Shown: in pieces, positions 37,190-48,092 of the stretch
How the letters are laid out: every line of letters starts with the position of its first letter
How positions within the stretch are numbered: position 1 is the stretch's first letter
Assembly (NCBI GenBank): GCA_036925085.1
Contig: JAUPFP010000008.1
Coordinates: 2,887,957 to 2,951,956, forward strand
DNA: 64,000 nt
Origin: Brachycybe producta
Lineage: Eukaryota; Arthropoda; Diplopoda; Playtdesmida; Andrognathidae
Direction of reading: 5' to 3'
The notes under the pieces: model-generated
What the model was told of the DNA's origin: nothing
The model's database searches: none
Seen by the model: the letters and a program-made list of their open reading frames with translations, nothing else
Program-made: the position numbers and the translations under genes

Positions 37190-39565
37190 GAGCAAATGCA
37201 AATGAAAATATAAACTCAACAATTTCAATGTGTTCTGTTTTGTTAGGATGCACCTCCACACTTACAACACTCCACGTGAATGCACCGCAGTTCGTAAACG
37301 TGCACTGCGGAAGTTAAACACGGGTTCCATTGCAGGTTAACTGTTCACCACTTGCTTAACGTTGATTCGCAAATGAATCATATAAACAGGAACGTGCGCA
37401 GTTATATAGGTTAAGGACGCACCTCCACGCTTGCAACACTCCACGTGAATGCACCGCAGTTCGTAAACGTGCACTGCGGAAGTTAAACACGGGTTCCATT
37501 GCAGGTTAACTGTTCACCACTTGCTTAACGTTGATACGCAAATAAATCATATAAGCAGGAACGTGCGCAGTTATATAGGTTAAGGACGCACCTCCACGCT
37601 TGCAACACTCCACGTGAATGCACCGCAGTTCGTAAACGTGCACTGCGGAAGTTAAACACGGGTTCCAATGCAGGTTAACTGTTCACCACTTGCTTAACGT
37701 TGATTCGCAAATGAATCATATAAGTAGGAACGTGCGCAGTTATATAGGTTAAGGACGCACCTCCACGCTTGCAACACTCCACGTGAATGCACCGCAGTTC
37801 GTAAACGTGCACTGCGGAAGTTAAACACGGGTTCCATTGCAGGTTAACTGTTCACCACTTGCTTAACGTTGATTCGCAAATGAATCATATAAGCAGGAAC
37901 GTGCGCAGTTATATAGGTTAAGGACGCACCTCCACGCTTGCAACACTCCACGTGAATGCACCGCAGTTCGTAAACGTGCACTGCAGAAGTTAAACACGGG
38001 TTCCATTGCAGGTTAACTGTTCACCACTTGCTTAACGTTGATTCGCAAATGAATCATATAAGCAGGAACGTGCGCAGTTATATAGGTTAAGGACGCACCT
38101 CCACGCTTGCAACACCACGTGAATGCACCGCAGTTCGTAAACGTGCACTGCTGAAGTTAAACACGGGTTCCATTGCAGGTTAACTGTTCACCACTTGCTT
38201 AACGTTGATTCGCAAATGAATCATATAAGCAGGAACGTGCGCAGTTATATAGGTTAAGGACGCACCTCCACGCTTGCAACACCACGTGAATGCACCGCAG
38301 TTCGTAAACGTGCACTGCTGAAGTTAAACACGAGTTCCATTGCAGGTTAACTGTTCACCACTTGCTTAACGTTGATTCGCAAATGAATCATATAAGCAGG
38401 AACGTGCGCAGTTATATAGGTTAAGGACGCACCTCCACGCTTGCAACACTCCACGTGAATGCACCGCAGTTCGTAAACGTGCACTGCGGAAGTTAAACAC
38501 GGGTTCCATTGCAGGTTAACTGCTCACCACTTGCTTAACGTTGATTCGCAAATGAATCATATAAACAGGAACGTGCGCAGTTATATAGGTTAAGGACGCA
38601 CCTCCACGCTTGCAACACTCCACGTGAATGCACCGCAGTTCGTAAACGTGCACTGCGGAAGTTAAACACGGGTTCCATTGCAGGTTAACTGTTCACCACT
38701 TGCTTAACGTTGATTCGAAAATGAATCATATAAGCAGGAACGTGCGCAGTTATATAGGTTAAGGACGCACCTCCACGCTTGCAACACTCCACGTGAATGC
38801 ACCGCAGTTCGTAAACGTGCACTGCGGAAGTTAAACACGGGTTCCATTGCAGGTTAACTGCTCACCACTTGCTTAACGTTGATTCGCAAATGAATCATAT
38901 AAGCAGGAACGTGCGCAGTTATATAGGTTAAGGACGCACCTCCACGCTTGCAACACTCCACGTGAATGCACCGCAGTTCGTAAACGTGCACTGCGGAAGT
39001 TAAACACGGGTTCCATTGCAGGTTAACTGCTCACCACTTGCTTAACGTTGATTCGAAAATGAATCATATAAGCAGGAACGTGCGCAGTTATATAGGTTAA
39101 GGACGCACCTCCACGCTTGCAACACTCCACGTGAATGCACCGCAGTTCGTAAACGTGCACTGCGGAAGTTAAACACGGGTTCCATTGCAGGTTAACTGCT
39201 CACCACTTGCTTAACGTTGATTCGCAAATGAATCATATAAACAGGAACGTGCGCAGTTATATAGGTTAAGGACGCACCTCCACGCTTGCAAAACTCCACA
39301 TGAATGCACCGCAAGTTTAATTGTGCATTGAAATGGACACACTGTCTGGAAAAGGATTTACAGTATGGTCCCGGGATTTCCCGGATTTCATGGTGGGTCC
39401 ACTGTTCACCACATACTGTACATAGCGTTGATTCGCAAATGAGTGGTATGAAAAGGGTGCATATAAATATTTTTCATTATTCTAGTTTCTAGGACACCTT
39501 CAATTTTTTTTTTTAACAAAATTAGATTCTATTAGGCAAAAGATAAGACAAGGTTTTTTGTCCCC
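37190..39565. mobile_element. Expanded copy of the satellite-bearing element
   Basis: Repeats the start word GAGCAAATGCAAATGAAAAT, then carries the 169-bp satellite array, then the same right part (GAAATGGACACACTGTCTG, 39331 onward) and tail (TTAGATTCTATTAGGCAAAA). Non-autonomous Helitron/Helentron-type elements of oysters and flies are known for central tandem repeats of about this length, which makes that class a reasonable guess. I see neither the terminal hairpin nor the insertion site clearly enough to assert it. Confidence 0.65.
37246..39302 (+). repeat. 169-bp satellite array, about 12 units
   Basis: The anchor GTTGATTCG (or a one-base variant) recurs at 37361, 37530, 37699, 37868, 38037, 38204, 38371, 38540, 38709, 38878, 39047 and 39216. 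Spacing is 169 bp everywhere except two successive 167-bp steps caused by a CT deletion (AACACTCCACG to AACACCACG). Units are almost identical. Each contains three short dyads: GATTC-6-GAATC, GTGCG...CGCAC, and CCGCAGT-12-ACTGCGG. No open frame runs through the array. Confidence 0.97.
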
Positions 39566-41504
39566 ACATTTGCAATCAAATTCTACACAGACCAGGTAGG
39601 ATTGGATAACAAAAATGTCGACTATATTCTTCTAAAATCACAGCCAAAACAGTTTAAATATATTTATATAAGCCCGTCAAGAAAAATGTATCTAATAATT
39701 ACACGAATTTATTACCCTCAAGGACCATCTGATTGAATTTTCCATCACAATTTTAATGAAACAATTAGATGATTACACAACAGACATTATTAACTTTTAA
39801 TAATTTGTAATAAGTGTGTTTCGATTCTAATTTAGTGGGCTAGACCCCTCAGACACCTCTTAGCTCTTTAATTTAAATGCATATTAGGTAACTACTACCC
39901 GGCCCAGATCGAGAGAATAGAGCCAGGTGTTAAGGTTTAGATGACAAGGCACATATCTAAATCCCCTCAAAGAAGTCTACATATTATGTACCATTAGGCC
40001 TAAATATACTCTCCAGTATAGAACCTGCATCTGTTTTTTTTGTTGTTGTTGAAAAAATCCAACATTTAATGAGGTTCGTGGCAGGTCACTGTTGTAAAAA
40101 GGTGCACTTTTCACCTGCCCACCCTTAAGTCTGAACTCCCTCCCTCACTTCGTACACTTTCTCCCTTTCTATCAAAGGGAGGGGGGGGGAGAGAGAGAGA
40201 GAGAAACTTCAGAAAAGAAAACTCAGGAAAAAATTAACATGAGACTAAAATGTGAATCCACTGAATTAATAAAACTGAACTTGTTCAAAAATCAAAACTT
40301 ACAAAATATTAATCAAAAAGAGAGAGAGAAATATATATTCGTTTTAATAATTAAGTGTCCAGACAAATAAAAGTTTTGTCCTTCAAAACTAGGATGTGGT
40401 CAAAAACCAAAAGTCAGAAAAATGGAGAAGGGGGGGGGGGGGGGGGAAGGGAAAAAAACGCATCATGAAAAATAAATGTGCCACCAAAATACATTTGAGT
40501 CCTCTTTATAATTGCTTGTCTGGGGCAACCATAATGATAGCAACACAAGAGCTAAACCACGCCTTCAAGTCAAAATAAGATGGAGGAAGGAGGACGAGGA
40601 GGAGAAGAAAAAAAAACAAAAGAGGGTTCCCAAGATGACCCTAAAGTTCCCTAAGTAGTAGACATGGGGTAAGAGAGGCCTATGTACAACAAACTTAACT
40701 CGAACACCTTTTTTTTTCTCGTTTTAATGACTCCATGTCTAACTTTCTCTCTTCTTAAAGGAACTGAATCCTTGTTTGGAATGTTGTTTCCACATTAAAG
40801 AGTCTCTCATGACTGACAATAGACAAGAGAGAATATGTTGCAAATGATGTTGTACAGTTGTACCCATAATCCACAAATCTAAAGAAATATTTATCGAATG
40901 GACGGGGGGTAATGGATACTTGGTATCATTGACTCGTGTCTGTAACAATGTACAAGAATCACAACTAATTGTGGTGGTTGTGATCCCCTCCCCTCCCCTC
41001 TTTCCTTCTTCCTTCAATCAGAAAAGACAATTGTGTTGTGTCGCCACAAGAAGAGAAACACATTTGTTAAGAAGACACTTCTTCACTTTTTCTGAACAAA
41101 ATCCATTAAGGCAAAACCGCAATTCCCCCCTCATTACGTCTAACCACGAGTTAACTTCTTTCTAATATCGAAATCGAGAAAAAGATAAGAGGAAAAGAGC
41201 AAGAGGAATAGAGACAATGGACGAATGTCCAACACAAACAAACCACCACAATGTCAAAACACCCTGTAAATCGTATGAAGAGCTGATCTTCGAACTCTGG
41301 GAGCCTCATTATACTAAGGTAATCAGACTGTCATAATGATGGTAAATTGTCCTATCTAGCTCATAACCTTGTAACAGTCATATTTTCATATTACTGTCAT
41401 TGACTTGTGTACAAAATAACATACAAGTCATAAAACAATAGCGCACAAGCAGTCTTAGCCGTGACATCATAACGTATGATTGTCACAATTGTAAGACTTT
41501 TTTT

Positions 41505-41680
41505 TTTGTAATGAGGTCTCCTTAAATTTCAGTTGAGTCATTTTCTAACTGACATATAAAAAGCTTATTTTATCAATATCAATATGAAAATACCCTTTAA
41601 TTGATTGAAGCTACCCTTCTAGTTTCTAAAACACTAGCAAGTTTCTCTTTATTTTTTTTTTTTTTGCTCTCTTCTGAAAG
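41505..41680. mobile_element. Fold-back element, copy 4 (right half only)
   Basis: Contains ACTGACATATAAAAAGCTTA, CAATATGAAAATACCCTTTA, GCTACCCTTCTAGTTTCTAA and AACACTAGCAAGTTTCTCTT, the right arm of the fold-back family. The matching left arm is missing. Confidence 0.65.
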
Positions 41681-42454
41681 ATTCTTCAGAAGTTTGAGGG
41701 TTTAACACTACTTCAAATGGACAATAATTATCTTTTCGTGTTTAAGCCACTTATCAGTTTCTTGAGGAGGGAGAAATGAAAGCAATTTGTAAAATGACTA
41801 TCCAATTTATGTGTCTGCAACAAATAACAACAAAAATTGCGCAATCTCTTAACGCATTTAAATTATTAAAATTTAATCCACCATCAATTTGTAAGAGAAA
41901 GTATAACTGATCCTTATATCCCTCCCCCCTCTCCCCCATTAAAACACACGAATACAAAATTACTGTCAAAAATGCACAAAGTTGAATTCCCCCATTCTTC
42001 ATAATCAAAGATGGCCCATTTTTAAAACCAAAAAGTTACCGTTAACCATGGACAAGTTGTGTAACTTTGAGTGTGTGAAATAGGCTACATAGGTCGTAGG
42101 TAAGTTGCCAATGTGGATCAGCTATTAGACAATTTTAAAAATAACCCAACTTCACATAATTTTGAAAATAATACAAGAGGGGAGAAACAAACACTCATCA
42201 CGACACTTTAGGTCTGAAAAGAACACAAGAGTGCCAGAGTCAGTGGTTATCTTAAGTGGCCCTGGTTAAAATCTATACCATAATTCATAAAAAACATAAT
42301 CACACCAAAGACAGAAAAAAAGAAGAAGAAAATCGTGGCTATTTTTTTTTTTTTTTTCAAAAAAAAATGGTAATTTTATTCGACAAAAATCACTTTTCGC
42401 GATTTTATAAAATGATGACCATGATTATAATAAGAGAGGTCGAATTCGTCGCTT

Positions 42455-42720
42455 CAAAAGGGTTTTAGAAACTAGAAGGGGGTCCCCCGCTCAATCACTT
42501 AAAAGAGTATTTTCATGTTAATATACATGTATTTTAAAATAAACTTTTTTATATAAGTTTGAAAATGACGATATTTTTTTTAATTATTCTCTATAAAATG
42601 TTTATTTTGAAAGATACCCAATATTACACATACCAAAGTTCCAGCTTTCTCTTTAAAAAAAAACGCAGAATAACCAGAGTTCGAAAAACAACGGTTCATA
42701 AAACATCTAAACACAACTTT
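42455..42720. mobile_element. Fold-back element, copy 5
   Basis: Left arm GTTTTAGAAACTAGAAGGGG, CAATCACTTAAAAGAGTATT, TTTTAAAATAAACTTTTTTA; the right arm is shortened (TGTTTATTTTGAAAGATACC, GAATAACCAGAGTTCGAAAA, GGTTCATAAAACATC). Confidence 0.7.
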
Positions 42721-42858
42721 CGAATTGGGCATTAACTACCAAGAAAATGAAGACAACGTTGTCTTGCAAACTTCCCTTATAACATAATGTACAACAAATA
42801 ATATGCTGAATCTTATAACTCAAATTGCATCTATCGAAAAACCTCAAATACGATTACT

Positions 42859-43452
42859 TAAGCTGATCCTACACGGTGGCAACAGTCAAGCAACGATAAC
42901 AGTTGTAGCAACAGTAGTTTCCCATTTGTTGCAAGCAACACCTATGATACATGTAGCAACTTTCATGAAACTTACTAAGTACTTGCTATCTTAACTCATT
43001 CTTGAAAGCAACAACAACCAATTAAACGAAGAGGTTGGGGAAACAAAGATGGTGTCCTCCTTTGAGAGTAGAAAAGCTGCTGATTTAATTATAATGGCTA
43101 TTAAATAATTTTTAATTGTGAATTTAACATACCTTTATAAAATTCTATAAGGAACAATTCCCATTTTGATAACCACATGTCATGTTGGTAGACATTTTTC
43201 TTCATCATATTCTTCTTCAATTAAAATAGCCATGTGATTATACAAACCGTTTTTATTGGCTGTTGGCTGAAACGGTTGCTTGAAAATAGAACCAAGTTCT
43301 ATTTGAAAATTCTGTTGCTTTCAATTTGTGAGCCACAATTTGGGTTTGTTGCTGTTATGACAGATGTTTCAACTTTCAATAAAACAATAGAGCAACAAGC
43401 CTATGGTTGCTCTTAAGTTGCTGAATTGTTGCTACGTGTAGCATCGGCTTTA
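42859..43452. mobile_element. Inverted-repeat element rich in GCAAC
   Basis: The left terminus reads TAAGCTGATCCTACACGGTG then GCAACAGTCAAGCAAC. The right terminus, reverse-complemented, reads TAAAGCCGATGCTACACGTA then GCAACAATTCAGCAAC. About 594 bp long with imperfect termini of roughly 40 bp. Superfamily not determined; the open frame at 43234-43416 has no recognisable domain. Confidence 0.6.
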
Positions 43453-43559
43453 GAATTGGTTTAATTTTCGAATCAATCACCTCCCCTCCAACCGGAAATG
43501 AAGAAATTATTGTCTTGCACGCACTTTTATTGATCAGTCAATGAAATTTTGACACATTT

Positions 43560-43840
43560 AAGGCCGGGCCCGGGTGCAAATTAGGGAACCAAACGAGCGA
43601 GCAACCAGCAACCGAATTATGATCACGTGACAAGAAAGTAGTTGCTGGCACACAATGGTTGCTTGTTCCCTCTGCTCACTATACTGAGTAGAGGCAACAT
43701 CCACCTGCTACTGTTGCAAGCTACCATTTTGGTGCCTGCAACTGCAGTGGTGGCGCTAGTGTAGCATCACCAGCAACAGTCTCTGGGGACTGTTGCTGGT
43801 TACAAGCTCATTTTGTTGCCTAATTTTGCTACGGGCCTAA
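43560..43840. mobile_element. Second GCAAC/GTTGC-rich inverted-repeat element
   Basis: Left end AAGGCCGGGCCCGGGTGCAA then TTAGGGAAC; right end, reverse-complemented, TTAGGCCCGTAGCAAAATTA then GGCAACAA. It is less AT-rich than its surroundings and packed with GCAACC/GGTTGC words like its neighbour at 42859-43452, to which it may be related. Confidence 0.5.
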
Positions 43841-44429
43841 GACACTTCAAAAGTGCTTAGGAACTTAAAACACACCTCCTCCCCCCTAAATTGTTTCTAA
43901 TTTCTATCAAGTTAAAAAAAAAAAACAGAAGAAAAAAAGAAACCAAATTTGGTAAACTTCGAAGGGAACTTGGAAAGTCTTGGAGACTAGAAATTAAGTT
44001 TTCTTGCTGATAGTGGATTCTCAGAGAGTTCTTTCTGTTTTCTCAATGTGGATGATGGAGGATGTGTGTGTACCACGAAAATAAAAATGTTAAAATATAA
44101 GTAATATTACCAGAGTAAATTTGTTAATGATTTTTCTTGTGATCTTCGCGTTGTGTTGTTGTTGTGTGTGTGTGTAAAGAATGAAATATAAAATGTACGA
44201 CACTCTTTTGGAAAGCTCTATTCTCTCTCTCTCTCTCTCTCTATCATAATAATTATATTACTCAGCTTTTGCCTTATAGAAAATTGTCATTAAACACTCT
44301 GAACACGTAAAAATAGCACAGAAACGCAAAGAAATAATGAAGAACAGCGCCTTATTCTTCTTATTGACACCGTTCAAATAACTATTGTGTTATTTTTTTT
44401 TTCTTACTTTCTCTCCATTGAAATAGAAA

Positions 44430-44431
<2 letters not shown>

Positions 44432-44460
<29 letters not shown>
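44432..44460. repeat. (CT)n microsatellite
   Basis: About 29 bp of CT in gene-free DNA. Another CT tract lies 200 bp upstream at about 44222-44242. Confidence 0.95.
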
Positions 44461-44464
<4 letters not shown>

Positions 44465-44522
44465 TTAGGAGAGATGGAGACCCATGTAATATATACGTTA
44501 CCATCAAAGTAACAAATAAGAC

Positions 44523-44959
44523 ATTCTGCATAGTCACTAGTCAATTTGTAAAACCACCAATTCGGTAGTCAATCTCAGCATTTCCCTGCATATAATAATA
44601 AGTTAATAACTAACAATAATATTCATGCTGATGATAATAATTAATAATAATAATAATAATAATGGTAATGAACAGAATATTAATAATAATAATAATTTAT
44701 TATGATATAAAAATACATGAAAACGCTAACTAAAAGAGGATAACCTTGCTAACAGGAAGTGTTATATTATGCATATACATATAGGCAATGCACAAAATGC
44801 CTAGAGCAAAAAAACCAATTACTACCATAGTTTTATTACCTAGATTTATTTGTTAATATTTATTGGGTATTATGTAAATTATTTTTTAAAAAAAAACGCC
44901 ATTGCGATTTTATTACTCAATTTGGTGGTTTTGCAAACTGACTAGTGAATGTGCAGAAT
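44523..44959. mobile_element. MITE with ATTCTGCA termini and internal (AAT)n
   Basis: The left terminus is ATTCTGCATAGTCACTAGTC then AATTTGTAAAACCACCAA. The right terminus, reverse-complemented, is ATTCTGCACATTCACTAGTC then AGTTTGCAAAACCACCAA. This is an inverted repeat of about 40 bp with few mismatches. The middle contains an imperfect (AAT)n tract at 44638-44700. A lone terminus (ATTCTGCACAATCACTAGTC) is present at about 34421. Confidence 0.75.
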
Positions 44960-45821
44960 GACTGATTTTCCATTTTGACAAGCAGCACCATGTATTTGTT
45001 ACAACATACACACACAAGTAGAGAGAGAGAGAGAGAGAGAAAAGGAAGTTCTATAAGCAATTTGGCAATTAAGATGGTGAAGAACATATTGTTCAGTGGA
45101 AGAGAGAACACATATAGGAGCCGAGCCGGCCACAAATGACACACCACACTTTTAACTTACATATATTGGAGAAGGAAACAACAACTATAAAAGGCTTATC
45201 AAATATTAACCTTTTTTTTGTACTGTTAAAAATTAAGCTAAACACACACATGAGTTGTGTGTTCAATGTTTTATTTTGCTGATCACGACCAATTTATAAA
45301 GGTATTTTGGAAGCTCCATTTAAAATCATTTGATCAGAAAAAAAAAGAAGAGAAAAAACGACGTAAAGGGAACTTTAATCACAATTCTCCTAAGTGATTG
45401 AAAAATTCATCAGTCGAGACACACACACACACAAACCTAACATTTGGACCTCGACCATGGTTGAAATTTTGGTTCTCTCTTCATACTTTTTTTTTTCTCT
45501 TCATAAAAAAAATTGGAGAAAAATGGACATTCGTTCCTTCGAGATTTCTCTCTCTCTCTGGTCTTCCCACAAGTTCCCACCTTTCCCTTTCTTCCTCTCA
45601 AAACTTCTCCCCTTTTTTCTCTCTCTCTCTCTTTAGATCAAGATCAAAACTAAAGTAATGGAAGGCTAATTTGATTGAATGGTCCCCAAAAATAAATTCC
45701 TCTTTCTTGTATAAATTGCTAGAAAAGGAAGGAGAAAGGAGGATTTTTGATCACGTCAAATGAAGACGAACACATTGTGTGTTTGGTGTCCACTGTTTGA
45801 CTTTTATATTCACCTCCTCAT

Positions 45822-46173
45822 CAGTGCCATCTTAATGGGGGGCCAACTGGGCCCTGCCTCAGGGCCTCCGTCTAAACTAGGGCCTCAGTCAGTTAATTGT
45901 CACTATTTTCTGTATTTTTAAATCTTTAATTTCAATTTATCCGACATCAAAAACATTTTACTATTTTTAAAAAATAGGCCTATTCACTTATGTGATTTAC
46001 TTCATAAAAGTCCTGTTCCAATATATACAATGGAAATCATCATGGAATCATCAATACTTGTTATATATAGAACACTGGTTCCTTGGGGGGAAATGAGTTT
46101 ATTTGTAAGGCATGGTTGGGGGTGTCAAATAAATCTTGTGCCAGGGGCCACAAAAGACTTAAAGACGGCCCTG
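45822..46173. mobile_element. hAT-like non-autonomous element with 8-bp target duplication
   Basis: Left end CAGTGCCATCTTAATGGGGG with a GGCCAACTGGGCCCTG block; right end, reverse-complemented, CAGGGCCGTCTTTAAGTCTT with a GTGGCCCCTGGCA block. Flanked by CTCCTCAT (45814-45821) and CTCCCCAT (46174-46181), an 8-bp duplication with one mismatch. Terminal CAGNGCC plus an 8-bp duplication fits hAT. Length 352 bp, no transposase. Confidence 0.8.
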
Positions 46174-46758
46174 CTCCCCATAAAAATAAAGAAAGACTCA
46201 ACAATGATCATCACTGATTATTGATTAGTAATCTCCCTTTTAAACTAGAACAATTCGTAAGTGTGGTAGATACTCATCAAAAGAACGAGCGAACATTCTC
46301 ACTCATTAATTGTCTGGTGAGTACTAGTTAGCGAGCGAGCAAATTTTATTACAATTTTTTTTAAAAAAAGGTCCCAGAAAAACTTCAAGCTCAGGATCCC
46401 CCAAAAGCTAGACCCGCGCCTGGACGGTATTGTTGAAATGGCTGCGATGCAGTGCGGTCCAAGTGCTCGTTGTAAATGATGGATCAACTGCGAACAAGAA
46501 CATGTGCATTTCAAAGGAAACAAGAGCAAACACTGGTGATCGGCACTTCCAAATGTTTAAACTTGCTCGTTCTTTTGGTGAATACCCACCGTAAGATCAT
46601 AGATGGCATCAGAAATAAACAGCTTAAATACAGTCTGTAACATGATAAATTTATAAAAATAAAGCAACTTCATGTTAGAAGAAGAAAAGAACGCCAAAAA
46701 TGGATGAAAAGTCGTCTGCTTTTTGAAGCTAGAAAGAAGACATCTTGGATTAAAATCT

Positions 46759-46772
46759 GCGCCATCTATTGG
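46759..46772 (-). promoter_or_regulatory. CTCF-like motif
   Basis: Reads CCAATAGATGGCGC on the minus strand, one base from the classic CTCF core CCACTAGATGGCGC. A motif match only; binding is inferred. Confidence 0.35.
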
Positions 46773-46820
46773 ACACACTCAGTTGTGGCACGAAATGCTC
46801 CATAGGAAGAGCTCTTAGTC

Positions 46821-46984
46821 ACAGGCAGTTAGAAATCGGAGAGAACTTCAGTTGGCTCCGCCCTTCTAATTAATTTGTTGTGTGGTTCGACGTTGAAAAG
46901 GGCGGAGCATGTGACGTCAGACTACATAACCAACCAATTAAGGCCGGAGCCAACTGAAGTTCTCCCCAGTTTCTAACTGCCTGT
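46821..46984. mobile_element. GC-box MITE, copy 1, with exact 9-bp target duplication
   Basis: A 164-bp element starting ACAGGCAGTTAGAAATCGGA and ending with its near reverse complement; the 40-bp arms differ at three positions. CTCTTAGTC flanks it on both sides, a perfect 9-bp target duplication. Each arm contains GGCTCCG/CGGAGCC and the interior has GGGCGGAGC and CCAATTA. Nine-bp duplications fit Mutator-like elements, but the superfamily is not proven. Confidence 0.85.
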
Positions 46985-47011
46985 CTCTTAGTCGGGTTTA
47001 CCTTATACCTA

Positions 47012-47206
47012 GTACACACCTGATAATTTAAATGTATTTAAATAATAAACGTTTTCTACAGAGCCCTGTGAAGGACAAACAAACAATATGTCGAATTCAA
47101 TTTATTCAGTTATTAATCTGAAAATATTGAGTTAATACTTAAAATATAATATATAGAAACTATTGACAAAATATTGATTTAGTATTTCAATTTAAAATAT
47201 TAATAA
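47012..47206. mobile_element. Truncated relative of the 1806-2095 element
   Basis: Contains ACAATATGTCGAATTCAATT, TTGAGTTAATACTTAAAATA and GACAAAATATTGATTTAGTA in the same order as 1860-1990. It stops abruptly at 47206, where a partial GC-box MITE begins, so that insertion or a rearrangement removed its right end. Confidence 0.65.
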
Positions 47207-47301
47207 TGACGTCAGACCACATAACAAACCAATTAGAAGTTGCATGTCCTAATAAAACGGGCGGAGCAAACGTCTGCGTGTTCCTGTCTTTACTTGCCTG
47301 T
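47207..47301. mobile_element. GC-box MITE, copy 2 (right part only)
   Basis: Carries GACGTCAGACCACATAACAA, CCAATTAGAAGTTGCATG, GGGCGGAGCAAACG and the terminal GCCTGT, matching the right half of the other copies. The left half is absent. Confidence 0.7.
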
Positions 47302-47329
47302 GTAAAAAAAAAAACAACGGATCAATTTT

Positions 47330-47505
47330 CGAAAAAAAAACACCTAAAATTAAACATATCGTCTGCTTTAAAGTAGGCTTCTTTCAAACTGACATAAAAA
47401 GTTTATTTTCAACGATATCAACATAAAAATGTCCTTAATTTCTAAGACTTTCAAAGCAACTCTTAATTTTTCCCCTGAAAAATTAGAATAAAGAATGGAG
47501 TTCGA
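47330..47505. mobile_element. Fold-back element, copy 6 (right half)
   Basis: Shows ATCGTCTGCTTTAAAGTAGG, AACTGACATAAAAAGTTTAT and GATATCAACATAAAAATGTC, then a decayed right arm. The left arm is missing. Confidence 0.6.
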
Positions 47506-47565
47506 GCGGGGGGAAAGGGGGGAACCCAGCTAAAAATCTGCATTGACATTTAGGTAACCGAGAGT

Positions 47566-47602
47566 CACCGTCACGTGGTACATTGCGTACCACGTGACGG
47601 TG
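47566..47602. repeat. Perfect 16-bp palindrome carrying two CACGTG E-boxes
   Basis: CACCGTCACGTGGTAC (47566-47581), loop ATTGC, then GTACCACGTGACGGTG (47587-47602), a perfect inverted repeat with a 5-nt loop. Each arm contains the palindromic E-box CACGTG. It is GC-rich within AT-rich DNA and is not part of any repeat family I could identify here. Confidence 0.9.
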
Positions 47603-47840
47603 AAAACGCGGCGCTAAAAAAAATAATGCAAAGACACACTTCTTAATGTAACAACCTAACCTCTCAGTATGTACATCCACATAACTTATCTACACATATA
47701 GGATATATATAATAAAATTTATCATTTTCTAACCTCTTATTCATACATAAACAACATAAAATAACACTTTTTTAACTTAAAAAAAAATGCAGAATTTCAC
47801 CTCTGTTGTAAAAATTCCTCCAAAATGAACCGGTTACTGC

Positions 47841-48046
47841 ACAGGCAAGTGTGCGCAGCAAGATACAGTCGTTTGCCCCAGCCCTTTTAATAGGCTTTTA
47901 TGAGCGTCATATCAAATATGAACCAATTAGAAATTGAAAAGAGTGGAGCATGCGACATCAGACCAAATAACAAACCAATTAAAAATTGATGACGCTCATA
48001 AAAGGGCGGAGCAAACAAAAAGCTAGTGCTGGCTACACTTGCCTGT
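47841..48046. mobile_element. GC-box MITE, copy 3
   Basis: A 206-bp copy with ACAGGCAAGTGT/ACACTTGCCTGT ends. The inner repeats GCTTTTATGAGCGTCAT and ATGACGCTCATAAAAGGGCG are inverted, and GGGCGGAGC and two CCAATTA boxes lie inside. Flanks GTTACTGC and GTTATTGC suggest an 8-bp target duplication with one mismatch. Confidence 0.8.
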
Positions 48047-48077
48047 GTTATTGCAACCGCCTTTCGCCGAACCTTAT

Positions 48078-48092
48078 AGCGCCATCTAGTGG
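48078..48092 (-). promoter_or_regulatory. CTCF-like motif (exact core)
   Basis: The minus strand reads CCACTAGATGGCGCT, an exact match to the widely reported animal CTCF core. It lies just beyond the right end of GC-box MITE copy 3. Confidence 0.45.

Larger units (their letters stand above)
39566..45821. other. Gene-free AT-rich DNA with several transposon remnants
   Basis: No exon recognised. Contains a 16-G run at about 40431-40446, half and full fold-back copies (41505, 42455), two GCAAC-rich inverted-repeat elements (42859-43452, 43560-43840), an element with ATTCTGCA termini (44523-44959) and several CT/GA tracts. The block at about 41330-41520 is loosely repeated at 60980-61092 (GTGACATCATAA, ATGATTGTCAC, TAATGAGG). 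Confidence 0.6.

Noticed and set aside
37246..39302. CRISPR-like regular array
   Set aside because: The spacing is regular, but whole 169-bp units repeat with no unique spacers, and the genome is animal. It is a satellite.
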